A stretch of DNA of 64,000 bases, taken from the NCBI RefSeq assembly GCF_002575655.3, contig NC_053036.3, positions 647,364,736 through 647,428,735 of the forward strand, given 5' to 3'. A program made the position numbers and the translations under genes. Below the pieces are notes generated by a model. It saw nothing but the letters and a program-made list of their open reading frames with translations. It made no database searches and was not told where the DNA came from. This stretch comes from Aegilops tauschii subsp. strangulata (Eukaryota; Streptophyta; Magnoliopsida; Poales; Poaceae). The first letter of the stretch is position 1. Each line of letters opens with the position of its first letter. This document shows, one piece after another, positions 35,840-49,331 of this stretch.

Positions 35840-37399
35840 TGCTATGCGTAGATGCAGGTTTCGATCTAGAATACATGGAGATGTATGGGTATTGCATAAT
35901 ATAATTAGGTAGTAGATGAGATCTATTGCTGAAAATTATTTATGCGGGTGACAGATGAAATCTGTTACCCGAGGTTCTTGTTGCTTCCCTAGAATTTGCG
36001 TTTGCTCAATCTTGAGACAGCATGGTGGAATTTGACAAAGTTCTGGCAATCCGTGATCCTGATTGATCATGGAAGTGCTATCAGTTCTTTGGGTTCTGCC
36101 GTAGTCAAAAGAAAGATGAAATTCGCAGATGAAAGGGCATTGCAGATATGATCTGCACGGGGGTCATGCGTATGACGAAGTTTAGTATGGGGCTCGAGAT
36201 TTAATTATCCCGTGTTTCATACACCCCGAGATGTTAATGTAGCAACTTGAATAATCATACTTGATGATAAAACGTTGGTAGCTGCGGTTTAAGTCAAAAC
36301 CTTAGAAGCCACGTAAAATAAAATTTTGCATAAACCTATTAGAGGCGTCTAACTTGGTTTTGCAGGATGTGCATGTGATGTGGTATAGCAGTGCTCATAC
36401 TAATTCGATTATGTACGAGATGACTATATGATGTAATTTGATTAACATGACCTGCGTGTCATGATTCGGCATGATGGCTGGAGCCATATGATTGCACTTT
36501 AATGACTTGCGTGTCAACCTTGTTGTAATGCATTATTTTGTTAGCTATAGAGATAGCAATATTATCTGGTGCATCGACAAGGTGGTGGCAATCTTCGCGA
36601 AGGTGAACACCGACGCGAATGCCAAAGACGAAGAAATGAAATACTTCTCCGTCAGAAAGGGTTATACCATATCATGCTATTATGAATTGCCTGAGATGTT
36701 TATCCCTTATGATGCACCCTTCTTGATTGCGCGGTAGTCGCTTTTATTAGGGTGATCTCTCACTTAAAATATCAAGTAGTTAGTGTTCTCCCAAGTGTAG
36801 CACCGTCACGGCACCTATCTTTTCGGGGTGCGCCATGGATGCATGGGTACGAACGATTAGAGAAGTGTGAGGCGGGTGAGGTCAGACCTCGCAGCAAGAT
36901 CACTTGGTTGTCTTGACGTTCATGGCAGGATCGTCCTGAGCTCGGAACACACGCATCGAAAGATGAGCAAGAGTCACATAGAGATGTGATCGGCAAGTTG
37001 GCCTACCGATTAAAATTCCCGTTATGAGATGATGATTCTATGGCGATGAATTGAAGTCTGGATCTTGTATCACTCAAAATTAATTGTGAGAGATATTGAT
37101 TTGAGTGGGAGCGCACTGTTGAATTAACATGTTTAATTCTAAGTGCAATTAATTATGAACACTGTCTAAGTGTTTCTTGCATAATAGTTGTAGAATAATG
37201 GCTCGCATTTCCACCTTCCCTATTAAAATTGAATAGCTGTTAAATATCTGGTTAAAACTTTACGATTGGTAACGTAATATGAGGATTGTCCTCAAAAGTG
37301 CCGAGAAGGACATTGTCCTATCGCATGCTTTCCGTATCCTCCCGCTAATGCTATGGATCATGTGACTCTCGTCCTTCGATCCAAAAGCTAGGATTCTGT

Positions 37400-40300
37400 T
37401 ACAGTTAAGTGGAATATGTTTGCTTCCATGAAACCCAAACTTCGAAAGTTGGGATAGTTATATGATATTCATGGAACTGAAAATTATTTTCAGATACAAA
37501 CAAAGCAATGTTTGTTTGCAAGTATTAGTAAAAGTGTTTACTATGCATTTGACTGTTGGGAAAGGGATCCAGAAGAACGCCTGTCATATAATGAAAGGTG
37601 AATAAAACAACAACTTAAAGAGAAAGGAAGTGTCCAAAGGGTGTTAGTATGACTTACACGCCTAGGAAGTCCGGGGCTAATGCCACTCTTAAGTTGGGTG
37701 CTTCTTCTGAGAGTAGGAGAAATACTAAAAGTTAAACTGTTAGAAGTATAAAGGCAAAAGGAAAGAAGACTGGAATATCCAGCTCATGTATGAATGTCAT
37801 ACAAGTTTTTGATGTATAGAAGGCTGGTCAAAGATATAGTTCTTGCGAATTATGGTTAAACATGTTAATCACTAATTCTTGGGTATTGTGAGTTCATCAC
37901 AAAATTGCCCGCTCGATTGCATTCTGTTGCAACTCGATGTAAGAACTACTATGGCCTGAAAGACTAGCTAGAAATGAAGTTAAGGTATACACAGGGAACA
38001 TAGTAAATGTTACTATACCTTCCATCGGTGTATTGCCGTCTGTATTTATTTTCATAATTCATTTAGAGTTTTACAAACTCTATCCCATTGCATAAAGTAT
38101 CTTGCAAGAAGGTTGTTCATAAGAGAACTTTTTATGTTCGATGTTATGAATAACACAAGGGCCATACTTTCATTATGAATGAGATGTATGTTATGAATAT
38201 TGATAATAATACAATACCTCTGGGTTTACTTTCATAATTCATTTTAGAGTTTCATACACTCTAGCCCATTGCACAATGTTTGTTGCAAAAGAGTTGTTCA
38301 TAAAAACAACAATTGTTGTTAAGTATTATGAATAACATGAAGGGCCATGCTTCCATCCAAGATGGCATGTATGTTATGAATATTGATGGTAATATGATAC
38401 ATCCATAACACTGGCGCTAAATGTCGCAAGACTAAAAGAATACCACACAAGTGTGGCACTACATTTGGTCACATTGGAGAAACCGCATGGAAAATTCCAC
38501 TATGATGGATTTTGAAGTCTTCTTGATTTTGAATCATCTGACACTTGCAACTTTCCTCCAAAAAGTGAAGTGACTAAAATACCGTTCACAGGCCATAAGG
38601 AACGAACAACAAACTTATTAGTGATCATACATTTGATGTGTGTAGTCCGATAAGTGTTGTTAGTGGTGGATTTATTTATCTTCAGAAATGACTCAAGTAG
38701 ATATATGGGTATTTACTTGATGAGACGTAAGTCTGGATCTTTTGAAATCATTCGAAAGGTTCTCAAAAATGAAGTAGAAGTTATTGTAACAAGAAAATTA
38801 TGTTTCTGCAATTTGATTGCACAAAGGAATATTTGAGTTACATGTTTAGCGAATGTCTGATGAGTTGTGAAAGGGGTTTCATAACTTGCACCTCCCGGAA
38901 CACCACTGCAAGTGGAAAGTCTGTGGAGATGTAATCAAACCATTTATGACATGGTAAGGTGAAAGATGACATAAATAAATTTGCCATTATCCCTTTTAAA
39001 GTGATGCTTTAGAGACTGCGGTTTTTACACTGAAAAGAGCTACATCGGGTCTGTTGAAATGAAGCCATGGTATGGTACGCCCAACCATGTTATATCTTTT
39101 CTTAACATTTGGAATATGGGGCTTGTGTAAAAGGTTACAAACCTATTCCAAATCAGACAAGTGCTACTTTGTAGGTTATACCAAAATGTTGGGTATTCCT
39201 CCCTCACTATACCGAGGCAAATAGTTTTGCCGCGAAACGGTGTGCTTTTAAAGAGAATGGTTCTTTCAAAAAGGTGAGTGGGAGAATAGTGCAACTCGAC
39301 GAGATAAACAGTATCTACGTCATCAGATCAAAGGAAAGAGACCTTGGAAGTAATTCCATAGTTTCCTACCGCGACTGATACGGAAGTCTCTACAATAAAA
39401 TGTATGAACTTCGGTCGAACTTGCAGCTGAACCACGTAGGCAAGGCTCGTGCAAACCTCTCAGGTGCGCAAACGAGATATTGTTGTTAGACAACATTATA
39501 CCTACGATACACAAGGAAGCATTGATGGGCCCTGACTCCGGAATTGGCTAAATGCCAATACAACCCGAGTTAGTTTCCATATAAGTGATTCAAGATTAAA
39601 ACCTTGATACACCTTTCGGAAGACTTAGAGTCTAAAGAATATTTATGGAACTTAAAACTGATACGGATAAAATGTTTTATCCATAAAGCTCGACTTGTTG
39701 GAATAACAAGTTCAAGAGTTGACTACGATGAGGTTGTTTTCATCGTAGCGATGCTTAAAGTCGGTTCGGGTTGAACTAGCAATTAATACATATTTCAATC
39801 ATGAGATATGAAACATGGATGATAAAAGGATTTCCATCTAATGGAAATGAAAGCTAGGACTTGTATATGATACAGTCCAAAGTAATTTGTCGATCCAGAG
39901 GATGCTAGTAGGTATGCAAACTTCAGAGTTCCAGCAATGGACAGAAGAGAGCAAAATGGAGTTGGAATCTTCGGGTTTTGATGAAATGGTCAAAGGGGTT
40001 TTGACTTCATCAATGGGTAACGAAGATGCTTGTAATTCAAGAAAGTAAGTGGGAGCGTAATAATATTTCTAAAAACCTTATGTGCTTGGCACATTGGTAA
40101 TTGGAAATAAATTTCTTGACACAAATTAGGACTTCATTTGAAAATAGTTTTTCGATGAAGTGCTTAGGCTAAATAGCCTCAATATTAGGCATGATGATCT
40201 ATGGAGATAGATTTACCTAATGGGGCTAAGCAATGAATACATATTGACAAGATGCTAAAACCTTTTAGCATTTAAAACGCCAAGGAGTGATTCTTGCCAA

Positions 40301-41050
40301 AGTCACATGGAAAGAGTTTTTGCAAGACTCGGTGTCCCAAAACACTGATGAGTAAAATACATGATGCAGATTCCACACACTTTTGTGTTTGGATTAATCA
40401 TGTATTCCATGGTATGTAAAACAACCAGATATGTCCGATACTCCCATGGTGTTGCGAGTATGGATACTAAAGTGATCAAAGTACTGATCGTGGGACAACA
40501 GTGAAAGATGTTATTGAGTACTAGAGTAAGTACTGATGATATATTTTCTTGCAAGCGGAGATCATGAAGAGTTCGTTGTAAAATGTTACATCGATAGTCT
40601 TCATCTTTTCACCGTGCGATTTTCGATTTAAGTTAAGGGTTTTGTGTAACACACATTGTGGTGGCACAGTTAGTTGGAATTTGTTCAAACTAGTTACTAT
40701 GGCAAATTCTATAACAAGGGCTAAGTATGTTGACGCTTTAGAAGCGACAAAGAAGATGTTGAATCATATAGTTCATTCATGAACTTAGTATAGTTCCAAG
40801 ATGGCTTTTGACAATGGGACACTACTGCAGGTAGTTGCTCCAAAACTCAGTCTGAGGAATCCAGGTTTGACCTGTGATTCACATACATACAAAGCCAAGT
40901 CCACACAAAATATGAATTTTTTGAAAACGTGAAAACACGAGGACATGCAATGATACACACGGAACTGAAGTCGTCAGATCCGTTGGACATCAGGCTATAC
41001 CACAAGCGAAGCATATTTACACCGGTGTGCCACAGGTGTAAAGTGCATTA
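37400..41050 (+). pseudogene. Decayed Copia polyprotein remnants
   Basis: No long ORF survives, but translated scraps appear in the right order. There is a pre-integrase-like segment near 38500-38600 (LLDFESSDTC, then KIPFTGH), an integrase C-terminal block KSDKCYFVGY near 39150-39185 and an RT block VDYDE near 39720. An RNase H block DHEEFVVKCYID lies near 40560-40600. Between them are stops and frame changes in every frame. The region is therefore an old, dead coding interior, in contrast with its near-identical LTRs. The leader (35840-37400) shows no gene. Confidence 0.65.
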
Positions 41051-41076
41051 GCATTAACTAGATTATTGACTCTAGT

Positions 41077-41089
41077 GCAAGTGGGAGTC
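41077..41089 (+). other. Polypurine tract of the Copia element
   Basis: GCAAGTGGGAGTC immediately before the 3' LTR start TGTAGGAG. Confidence 0.7.
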
Positions 41090-43259
41090 TGTAGGAGATA
41101 TGCCCTAGAGGCAATAATAAATGATATTATTTATCTCCGAGTTCATAATTATGTTTATGTTCCATGCTATAACTGCTATGGTTCTCGAGTCTGCAATAAC
41201 CACGAGGCTCGGAGGAAGACTCATATGCACGTGTGGAATAATAAACGGTAAAATGTATTCCTAGTCTGGCCTCTAAGACTAGCTCAAGTGTTGCATGATG
41301 GTTATGTTTTCCTGATCATGGGCATGTCTATGTCAGCAACCTTGAGGGCACAATGTTAAGAGAACATTTGTGTTGAATCAACCCGGATTGATGTTATGCT
41401 ATGAGATTCATTCGTCACAAGTTTATTGGTACATAACACAGAGATGGTTAACGTTTGCATGATTCCTTAGACCATGAGAGTATCGATTTTCTTCATGCTT
41501 GCTTCATGAACTTTGGGGTTTGTTAAACGTCATCCGTAAATGGGTGGCTATTACGGCGGCTTACGGGTTCATGGAAAAGTGTGTCAAGTAACTTGATAGC
41601 TCAAGATTGGGATTTGCTCCTCCGACGATGGAGAGATATCTCTGGGCCCTCTCGGTGTTACGGTATCCATCATCGTCTGGCCAGACACTTTGTGATTTGA
41701 TCACGGGGATGCCGGAACACGATAACGAGAAAAGAGAACAATACCGGTAACGAGGTAACTAGCATAGTGGACAAGTTGTTGATCCACGGGAATGCCAACA
41801 AGTCTCACCTCGGGTATTTGTAACATATCGCGAAGCAACAGGAATAGCACACGGCAACTGGAGGTTCACTCGAATATTTATTCGTGTGGGTATAGGGGTC
41901 AATATGGGTGTCCACGGCTCCGATGTTGATCATTGATCGGAAGGGGTTCCGGGTCATGTCTATACTTCACAGAACCTATAGGGTCACACGCTTAAGGGTC
42001 ATCTATCTGCTGAATACTAGACAGGGAGTCTGAGAGAAAATCACCGAAAAAGTTTCGGACACCGAAAAGTTTCGGACAGCGGAATCGTACCGCAGAGAGA
42101 GGTCATCGGATAAGTTTCGATGATACCGAAAAGTTGTTTCGGGATACACCATTAAGTCAAATTGGTTTCGGCACATGCCTGATAATTCTTGGAGGATGCC
42201 AGAATCATTCTGGAAGCTTTTTGGAATTTTCTGAGATAAAAACCGGAAATGTTCCGGAGCTGCCGGAGCCACTTCAGATGCGTTTCGCAGATGAAAATCA
42301 CTAAAACCGGAATTGTTTCGGAACGCGTTGAAAATCATTTTATTGGGTACTGGAAATGTTCTTAGCCCACATAAATATTTTCAGTTCGATCAGACGCTGA
42401 AAAATGTCGTCGTGAATAGTGAAAATCAGCTTTATGGTTACTTTATGGAAAGCCACCTTTTGGGGCTTTGCTCCAAAAGATCTTGGGGATGACATGGATG
42501 GATAGGAGCCATTTTTGGGGCCCCTCATGGGGGTGTGGCCGGCCACATGGGGTATCCCCCCTTGGGGACCCTCTAGTTCCTTGGTTTCACTCCTAGGTCC
42601 TTGTGGAAGGACTTCATTCATGTGCATTTTGGGTTTTTTGTGAAACTACCCTACCCCCTTGGGATTTCCTATAAATAGAGGTGGAGGGGCAGCCCTCCAC
42701 ACTCATCCCTTGCTCTCATACACATGCCATGCATTATCTGGCTTCTTCTCTCCCTCCCACGAAAAGAGTTTCGTAGAGCCGTAAGGCTGTCTGGGTTCCG
42801 GCAGGAACTAGTTCTGGACGGCGAAGCCCTGCCGGATAGATGACACCGTATGTGTGCAACTCTGTAGAGAGATCGTAGTTTCGGTCTTAGTTCGTGAGTG
42901 CCTCCCGAAGGGCTGTCCGTGTGACCGTCCGAGTTTCGAAGGTCCTCCCGAAGGGCTGTCCGAGTGACCGTTCGGGTTTCGAAGGTCCTCCCGAAGGGCT
43001 GTCCGCGACACCGTCCGGGGGGCTGTTCGACCGCCTCCCGGAGGGCTGTCTGAGGAGCAGATGAGGGTATACATCCTCGCGGTTGGGAGGTTGTAAATCC
43101 TAGCTGCGGGGATCTGCACCGCCGATCGTCATCGACTCTACTTCCCGCTGCGCTACGAGTCGGTAACGAAAAAGATCAAACCATGTATGCAGTCTCCATA
43201 GTGGTCCTGGGCTGGTGCGTAGGTCGGAAAATTTTTGTTTTCTGCTGCGTTCCCCTACA
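41090..43259 (+). repeat. 3' LTR of the Copia element
   Basis: Same length as the 5' LTR, differing by about a dozen substitutions and no indels that I can see. Confidence 0.9.
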
Positions 43260-44832
43260 CCCCCGGCCTGGGAAGGCCTTTTTGGACACCACCTCGTCAT
43301 CACCCCTGGCTGAGGCGGAATGAACAGGTGGCGGAGATATGCTTGCCATCTCCTCTGTGTCCAGCGAATCCTCCGTCGAGGATCGCGGGGAGTCACCTCG
43401 CGCCGGACTGTAAGGACAAAGTTTACAATATGTCAATATCACAAACCAGAAAGGCCAGATATTCGCAAATTCTGATACTTACGAAGCGGCCCGAGGCTTG
43501 GTCCAGCAAGGCCGTTCCGGACTGATGTCGACATCCCATGCGGAATTATCCGCGAGGGAGCCCCTAACCCTCTTAGGCGTTTTCGCCTCCGGGCTTGCGG
43601 GGGCCGCTCTCTTCTTCCTCCCCGCTTCAGGTGGGGAGTCGTTTTCTTCTTCCTCTTCATCGTCGTCGTCAGAGGACGAAGAGGAAGTCTCGCTTCCGGA
43701 CGTCTCATCCGGAACGCTTCTCCGGCGAAGGCCCTTCTGGGCCCCTTGGCCCGACTTCTTAGCCGTCTTCTCCGGCACCTCATAAGGTGCAGGGAACAGC
43801 ATCTTCTCCAATAATGGAAATTCCTGGTCCTCGGGTAGCGGAGCCGGACAGTTAATTTTCTCGGCCAACTTAATCCAGGCCTGAAAATAGAGGAAGGAAG
43901 CTTAAATTTCCCCTCTAAATATGCTAGTAGGGGATACTCCTTGAAAACATTAAAGGGACTGACCGGGGTGGGCTGGCGCTTTAAGCTAAGCCCGCGGTCT
44001 TCGGTCACAGGTGGTGGCGTTTCGCCGGCCTTGAAGAGCACCTTCCAGATCTCTTCGTGCGTCGTGCCGAAGAGCTCCAGTATCGTCTGGTGCTTGGTCG
44101 GCTCGAACTCCCACAAATTACAAGTTCGGCATTGGCACGGAAGGACCCGACGAACAAACATAACCTAGACTACGGTGACAAGCTTGATCTTATTTTCTAT
44201 CATGTTCTGGATGCACGTCTGGAGCCCAGTCAGCTCGGCCAAGGGACCCCAGGTTAGGCCCCTCTCTTGCCAAGAAGTGAGCCGCATCGGGATTCCGGAT
44301 CGGAATTCGGGGGCTGCCAACCAGTCGGCGTCGTGTGGCTCGGTGATGTAGAACCACCCTGATTGCCACCGCTTCACCGTCTCCGCAAAAGAACCTTCAG
44401 GCCAGGTGACATTAGGCATCTTGCCCACCATAGCGCCTCCGCACTCTGCTTGTCGACCGCGCACTATTTTCGGCCTGACATTAAGTTCTTCAGCCACAAG
44501 CCGAAGTGAGGCGGGATGCGGAGAAAAGCCTCACAAACGATGATAAACGCCGAAATGTTGAGGATGAAGTTGGGGGCTAGGTCATGAAAATCCAGCCCAT
44601 AGTAAAACATTAACCCGCGGACAAATGGGTGAAGAGGGAACCCAAGCCCGCGGACGAAGTGTGCTAGAAACACAACCCTCTCATGGGGCTCGGCAGTGGG
44701 GATGACTTGTCCCTTGGCCGGGAGTCGATGAACAATCTCTTTGGTTAGATACCCGGCCTCCCGAAGCTCCTTGATGTCCTTCTTCTTGATGGAAGAGGCC
44801 ATCCATTTACCTCCAGCTCCGGATACGGACAT
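43260..44832 (-). pseudogene. Antisense 'Transposase_28-like' gene of Fatima-like element, exons 1 to 3 (part)
   Basis: Starts MSVSGAGGKW at 44832. Residues 30-115 show HRLPAKGQVIPTAEPHERVV, FVRGLGFPLHPFVRG and ISAFIIVCEAFLRIPPHFGLW, the N-terminal pattern of the 'putative gypsy type transposon' domain (PF04195). A frameshift lies near 44480 and a TAG at 44165-44167 sits where a Gln codon is expected. Exon 2 (about 43881-43484) carries an acidic Ser/Asp/Glu run and a basic patch AKTPKRVRG. Exon 3 begins at about 43409 and is cut at 43260 by the Copia element. The gene thus once spanned about 3 kb on the strand opposite gag. Confidence 0.78.
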
Positions 44833-44944
44833 CTTTGGAGTATTTTCTCGAACAAGAGAAAGGCTAAGGCTTGGGTGCTGGAGCTCAAGGACGGAAGGGC
44901 TGAGGAAGAGAAAGGGTGTGGGTGGAAGAAGGGAGACCTTATCC

Positions 44945-44952
44945 CCTTATAG
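44945..44952 (-). promoter_or_regulatory. Possible TATA box of the Fatima-like antisense gene
   Basis: CTATAAGG on the minus strand, about 113 bp upstream of the ATG at 44832, comparable with the arrangement in element C. Confidence 0.45.
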
Positions 44953-45080
44953 AGGCCACGAATGTCAAACGCCTCCCTACTCGCCTTAAACTCGCCTATT
45001 CCCAAGGGCCGTGTAAACAGCACGGTTGGTTTACCTGTGCCTGCATTGATGACAATCCCGCAATAGGGGGACACGATCTC

Positions 45081-46617
45081 TGATAGCTACTACACAACCT
45101 TCTTCTTGTAGACGTTGTTGGGCCTCCAAGTGCAAAGGTTTGTAGGACAGTAGCAAATTTCCCTCAAGTGGATGACCTAAGGTTTATCAATCCGTGGGAG
45201 GAGTAGGATGAAGATGGTCTCTCTCAAACAACCCTGCAACCAAATAACAAAGAGTCTCTTGTGTCCCCAACACACCCAATACAATGGTAAATTGTATAGG
45301 TGCACTAGTTCGGCGAAGAGATGGTGATACAAGTGCAATATGGATGGTAGATATAGGTTTTTGTAATCTGAAAATATAAAAACAGCAAGGTAACGAACGA
45401 TAAAAGTGAGCACAAACGGTATTGGCATGCGAGGAAACAAGGCCTAGGGTTCATACTTTCACTAGTGCAAGTTCTCTCAACAATAATAACATAATTGGAT
45501 CATATAACCATCCCTCAACATGCAACAAAGAGTCACTAATAGTGGAGAACAAACAAAGAGATTATGGTAGCGTACGAAACCACCTCAAAGTTATTCTTTC
45601 CAATCAATCCGTTGGGCTATTCCTTTAAGTGTCACCAACAGCCCTAGAGTTCGTACTAGAATAACACCTTAAGACACCAATCAACCAAAACCCTAATGTC
45701 ACCTAGATTCTCCAATGTCACCTCAAGTATCCGTGGGTATGATTATACGATATGCATCACACAATCTCAGATTCATCTATTCAACCAACACATAGAACCT
45801 CAAAGAGTGCCCCAAAGTTTCTACCGAAGAATCAAGACGAAAACGTGTGCCAACCCCTATGCATAGGTTCATGGGCCGAACCCGCAAGTTGATCACCAAA
45901 ACATACATCAAGTGAATCACGTGATATCCCATTGTCACCATAGATACGCACGGCAAGACATACATCAAGTGTTCTCAAATCATTAAAGACTCAATCCGAT
46001 AAGATAACTTCAAAGGGAAAACTCAATCCATTACAAGAGAGTAGAGAGGAAGAAACATCATAGGATCCAACTATAATAGCAAAGCTCGCGATACATCAAG
46101 ATCGTATCACCTCAAGAACACGAGAGAGAGAGATCAAACACAGAGGCTTCCGGCAGGGTGCCGGAACAGGGTCCCGATTGGTTTTTGGTGGCTACAGAGG
46201 CTTGCGGCGGCGGAACTCCTGATCTATTCTGTTCCCCGAAGGTTTTAGGGTATATGGGAATATATAGGCAAAAGAAGTCGGTAAGGGGAGCCACGAGGGG
46301 CCCATGAGGGTGGAGGGCGCGCCCCCTGCCTCGTGCTCTCCTCGTTGATCCCCTGACATTCACTCCAAGTCTACCGTATTGCTTTCTTTCCAAAAATAAC
46401 TTTTCCGAAGGTTTCATTCCGTTTGGACTCCGTTTGATATTCCTTTTCTGCGAAACACTGAAACAAGGGAAAAACAGAAACTGGCACTGGGCTCTGGGTC
46501 AATTGGTTAGTCCCAAAAGTAATATAAAAGTGCATAGTAAAGCCCATAAAACATCCAAGATGGATAATAAAATAGCATGAATACTTCATAAATTATAGAT
46601 ACGTTGGAGACGTATCA
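45081..46617 (-). repeat. 3' LTR of element D
   Basis: 1537 bp. Shorter than the 5' LTR by a deletion of about 95 bp near 46143, by about 15 bp near 46325 and by a small gap near 45537. Confidence 0.88.
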
Positions 46618-46632
46618 GCATCCCCAAGCTTA
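46618..46632 (-). other. Polypurine tract of element D
   Basis: Minus strand AAGCTTGGGGATGC directly before TGATACG, as in element B. Confidence 0.7.
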
Positions 46633-49331
46633 ATTCCTGCTCGTCCTCGAGTAGGTAAATGATAAAAGAAATAATTTATGAAGTGTGAATGCTAGCAGGT
46701 GCATAAGTTTGATCAATGATAATTTCAATCACCTTTCCTAGCATCATTATATGTCATAACAGTAGCTCAACTCATAGAACTTTGCATGATCAAGTAACAA
46801 ACTATTCACATGTTAAAGTATAGATCATAAACTTTTAACAAACCGTGTTATTAGTCATCAAACAATTACAATTCATCTTATTTTCAGGAAGAGTCTATGT
46901 CAGAGCTTTGATTTAGCAAACTCCACATACTCAACTATCATTTAGTCTTCCATGATTGCAACCACTCAAAGCATATTTTTAGAACAAATAGTATTCATCG
47001 AACACAAAGAAAGATAGGGGATTAATATTTCGCCTCCCAACCTTTTACCTCAAGGGTAATGTCAACAGTAATAATTCATGGTCAAATATATTTGAATGGC
47101 CATATATGCTTAGATCTTTCCATCATATGATGCTTGCCAACTAAAGAGTAGGTTGAAATGAGAAGGAATACTACTGACTCTTGCATAAAAGTAAAAGGTA
47201 GGCCCTTCGCAGAGGGAAGCAAGGATTTGCAGAGGTGCCAGAGCTCGAAGCAAAAACAGAGATGAAAATAATTTTGAGAGGTATGCTTTCTTGTCAACAT
47301 AATGACCAAGAGTTCAAAATATCTTCCATACTAGATACATCATAGGCGGTTCCCACGCAGAAAGGTAAAGATTTTACTCCCCCTCCACCAACGATCACAC
47401 TCCACGGCTTGTCCGAAACAACATATGCCGTCCAACTTTCAACAATCCTAGGGAAGTTTTGTTTAAATTATTTGTGAATTTGTTCTTGATCTTTTGATCA
47501 TAGGACTGGGCATCCCAGTTACCAGCCATTTTCTCGTGAATGATGAGCAGAGTCCACTCATCGTGAGAACAACCCACCTAGCATGGAAGATACTGCTAGC
47601 CCCTAGTCGCTACATGAGCAATTTGGGCATACAAAACAGATTATTATTTGAAGGTTTGGAGTTTGGCACATGCAAATTTACTTGGAACGGCAGGTAAATA
47701 CCGCATATAGGTAGATATGGTGGACACTCATGGAAGAAACTTGGTTCAAGGATTTTGGATGCACAAGCAGTATTCCCGCTTAGTACAGATATTTTGGCTA
47801 GCAAAGGATTCTAAATAGCAAGCACCACATGTTAGAGGATCCAAAACAATATAACTTATACAAATATACCCAAGCATAACTCATTATGTTGTCTTCCTTG
47901 TCCAACTTCAACTAATTTGCTCAGGTTTGAAAATAATTAATGGGGATCACAATCATAGAAGATGTCCAAGATAGTATATTTATATGTGAAATCTCTCTTC
48001 CTTCAATATTCTTTCATGAATTGTTCAAGTGATCAATACAATGTTTGCTAACCTTCAAAAAATTTACCACCTCTACTTCTTATATGTGAAGTCATTACTC
48101 CCCATAGGATAAACATAAGAAGCATATATAATTTCAGATTTATGACATTCAAATCATTCAACCATTTACTCATAGGATATAAGTGAAGCACACGAGTAAA
48201 TGACAAACTACTCCAAAAAGATATAAGTGAAGATCAATGAGTAGTTAAATAATTATTTAGCTATGTGAAGACTCTCTATCATTTAAGAATTTCAGATCTT
48301 GGTAATTTATTCAAATAGAAAGCAAATCTAAAGAAAATAAAACGACGCTCCAAGCAAAACACATATCATGTGGTGAATAAAAATATAGCTCCAAGTAAAG
48401 TTACCGATGAACGAAGACGAAAGAGGGGATGCCTTCCGGGGCATCCCCAAGCTTAGGCTTTTGGTTGTCCTTCAATATTACCTTGGGGTGCCTTGGGCAT
48501 CCCCAAGCTTAGGCTCTTGCCACTCCTTATTCCATAGTCCATCGAATCTTTACCCAAAACTTGAAAACTTCACAACACAAAACATAACAGAAAACTCGTA
48601 AGCTCCGTTAGTATAAGAAAATAAATCACCACTTCAAGGTACTGTAATGAACTCATTCTTTATTTATATTGGTGTTAAACCTACTTTATTCCAACTTCCA
48701 TACGGTTTATAAACTATTTTACTAGCCATAGAGTCATCAAAATAAGCCAACAACACGCGAAAAACAGAATCTGTCAAAAACAGAAAAGTCTGTAGTAATC
48801 TGTATCAAACGTATACTTATGGAACTCAAAAATTCTAAAATAAATTCGTGGACCTGAGGAATTTGTCTAGTAATCATCTTCAAAAAGAATCAACTAAATA
48901 GCACTCTCCAGTAAAAAGTTTTAGCTAATCTCGTGAGCGCTAGAGTTTCTGTTTTTTACAGCATGATCATAAAGAATTCACCCAAGTCTTCCCAAAGGTT
49001 CTACTTGGCACAAACACTAATTAAAACACAAAACCACATCTAAACAGAAACTAGATGGATTATTTATTCCTAAACAGAACCAAAAAGCAAAAAACTAAAA
49101 TAAAATTGGGTTGCCTCCCAACAAGCGCTAAGTGTTTAACGCCCCTAGCTAGGCATGATGATTTCAATGATGCTCACATAAGAGATAAGAATTGAAACAT
49201 ATAGAGAGCATCATGAAAAATATGACTAGCACATTTAAGTCTAACCCAGTACCTATGCATAAGGATTTTGTGAGCAAACAACTTATGGGAACAAGAATCA
49301 ACTTGCATAGGAAGGCAAAACAAGCATAACT
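46633..49331 (-). other. Element D interior, non-coding
   Basis: About 2.7 kb without a supported gene. Contains two AGATATAAGTGAAG copies (about 48177 and 48219) like those in element B, and GCATCCCCAAGCTTAGGCT words at about 48443 and 48498. Confidence 0.6.

Larger units (their letters stand above)
33654..43259 (+). mobile_element. Copia retrotransposon, young LTRs with decayed interior (Barbara-like?)
   Basis: LTRs of exactly 2170 bp at 33654-35823 and 41090-43259 (TGTAGGAG...CCCCTACA). The target duplication CCCCC is at 33649-33653 and 43260-43264. By eye about twelve positions differ between LTRs (about 99.4% identity). The primer binding site and polypurine tract are present. The interior holds Copia coding remnants in plus-strand order but with dense stops. 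It is inserted in exon 3 of the Fatima-like antisense gene. The family name is a guess. Confidence 0.88.

Noticed and set aside
43235..43785. Plus-strand ORFs opposite the Fatima-like antisense gene
   Set aside because: The minus-strand frame has splice sites and a recognisable domain order; the plus-strand frames are shadows of Ser/Glu-rich codons.
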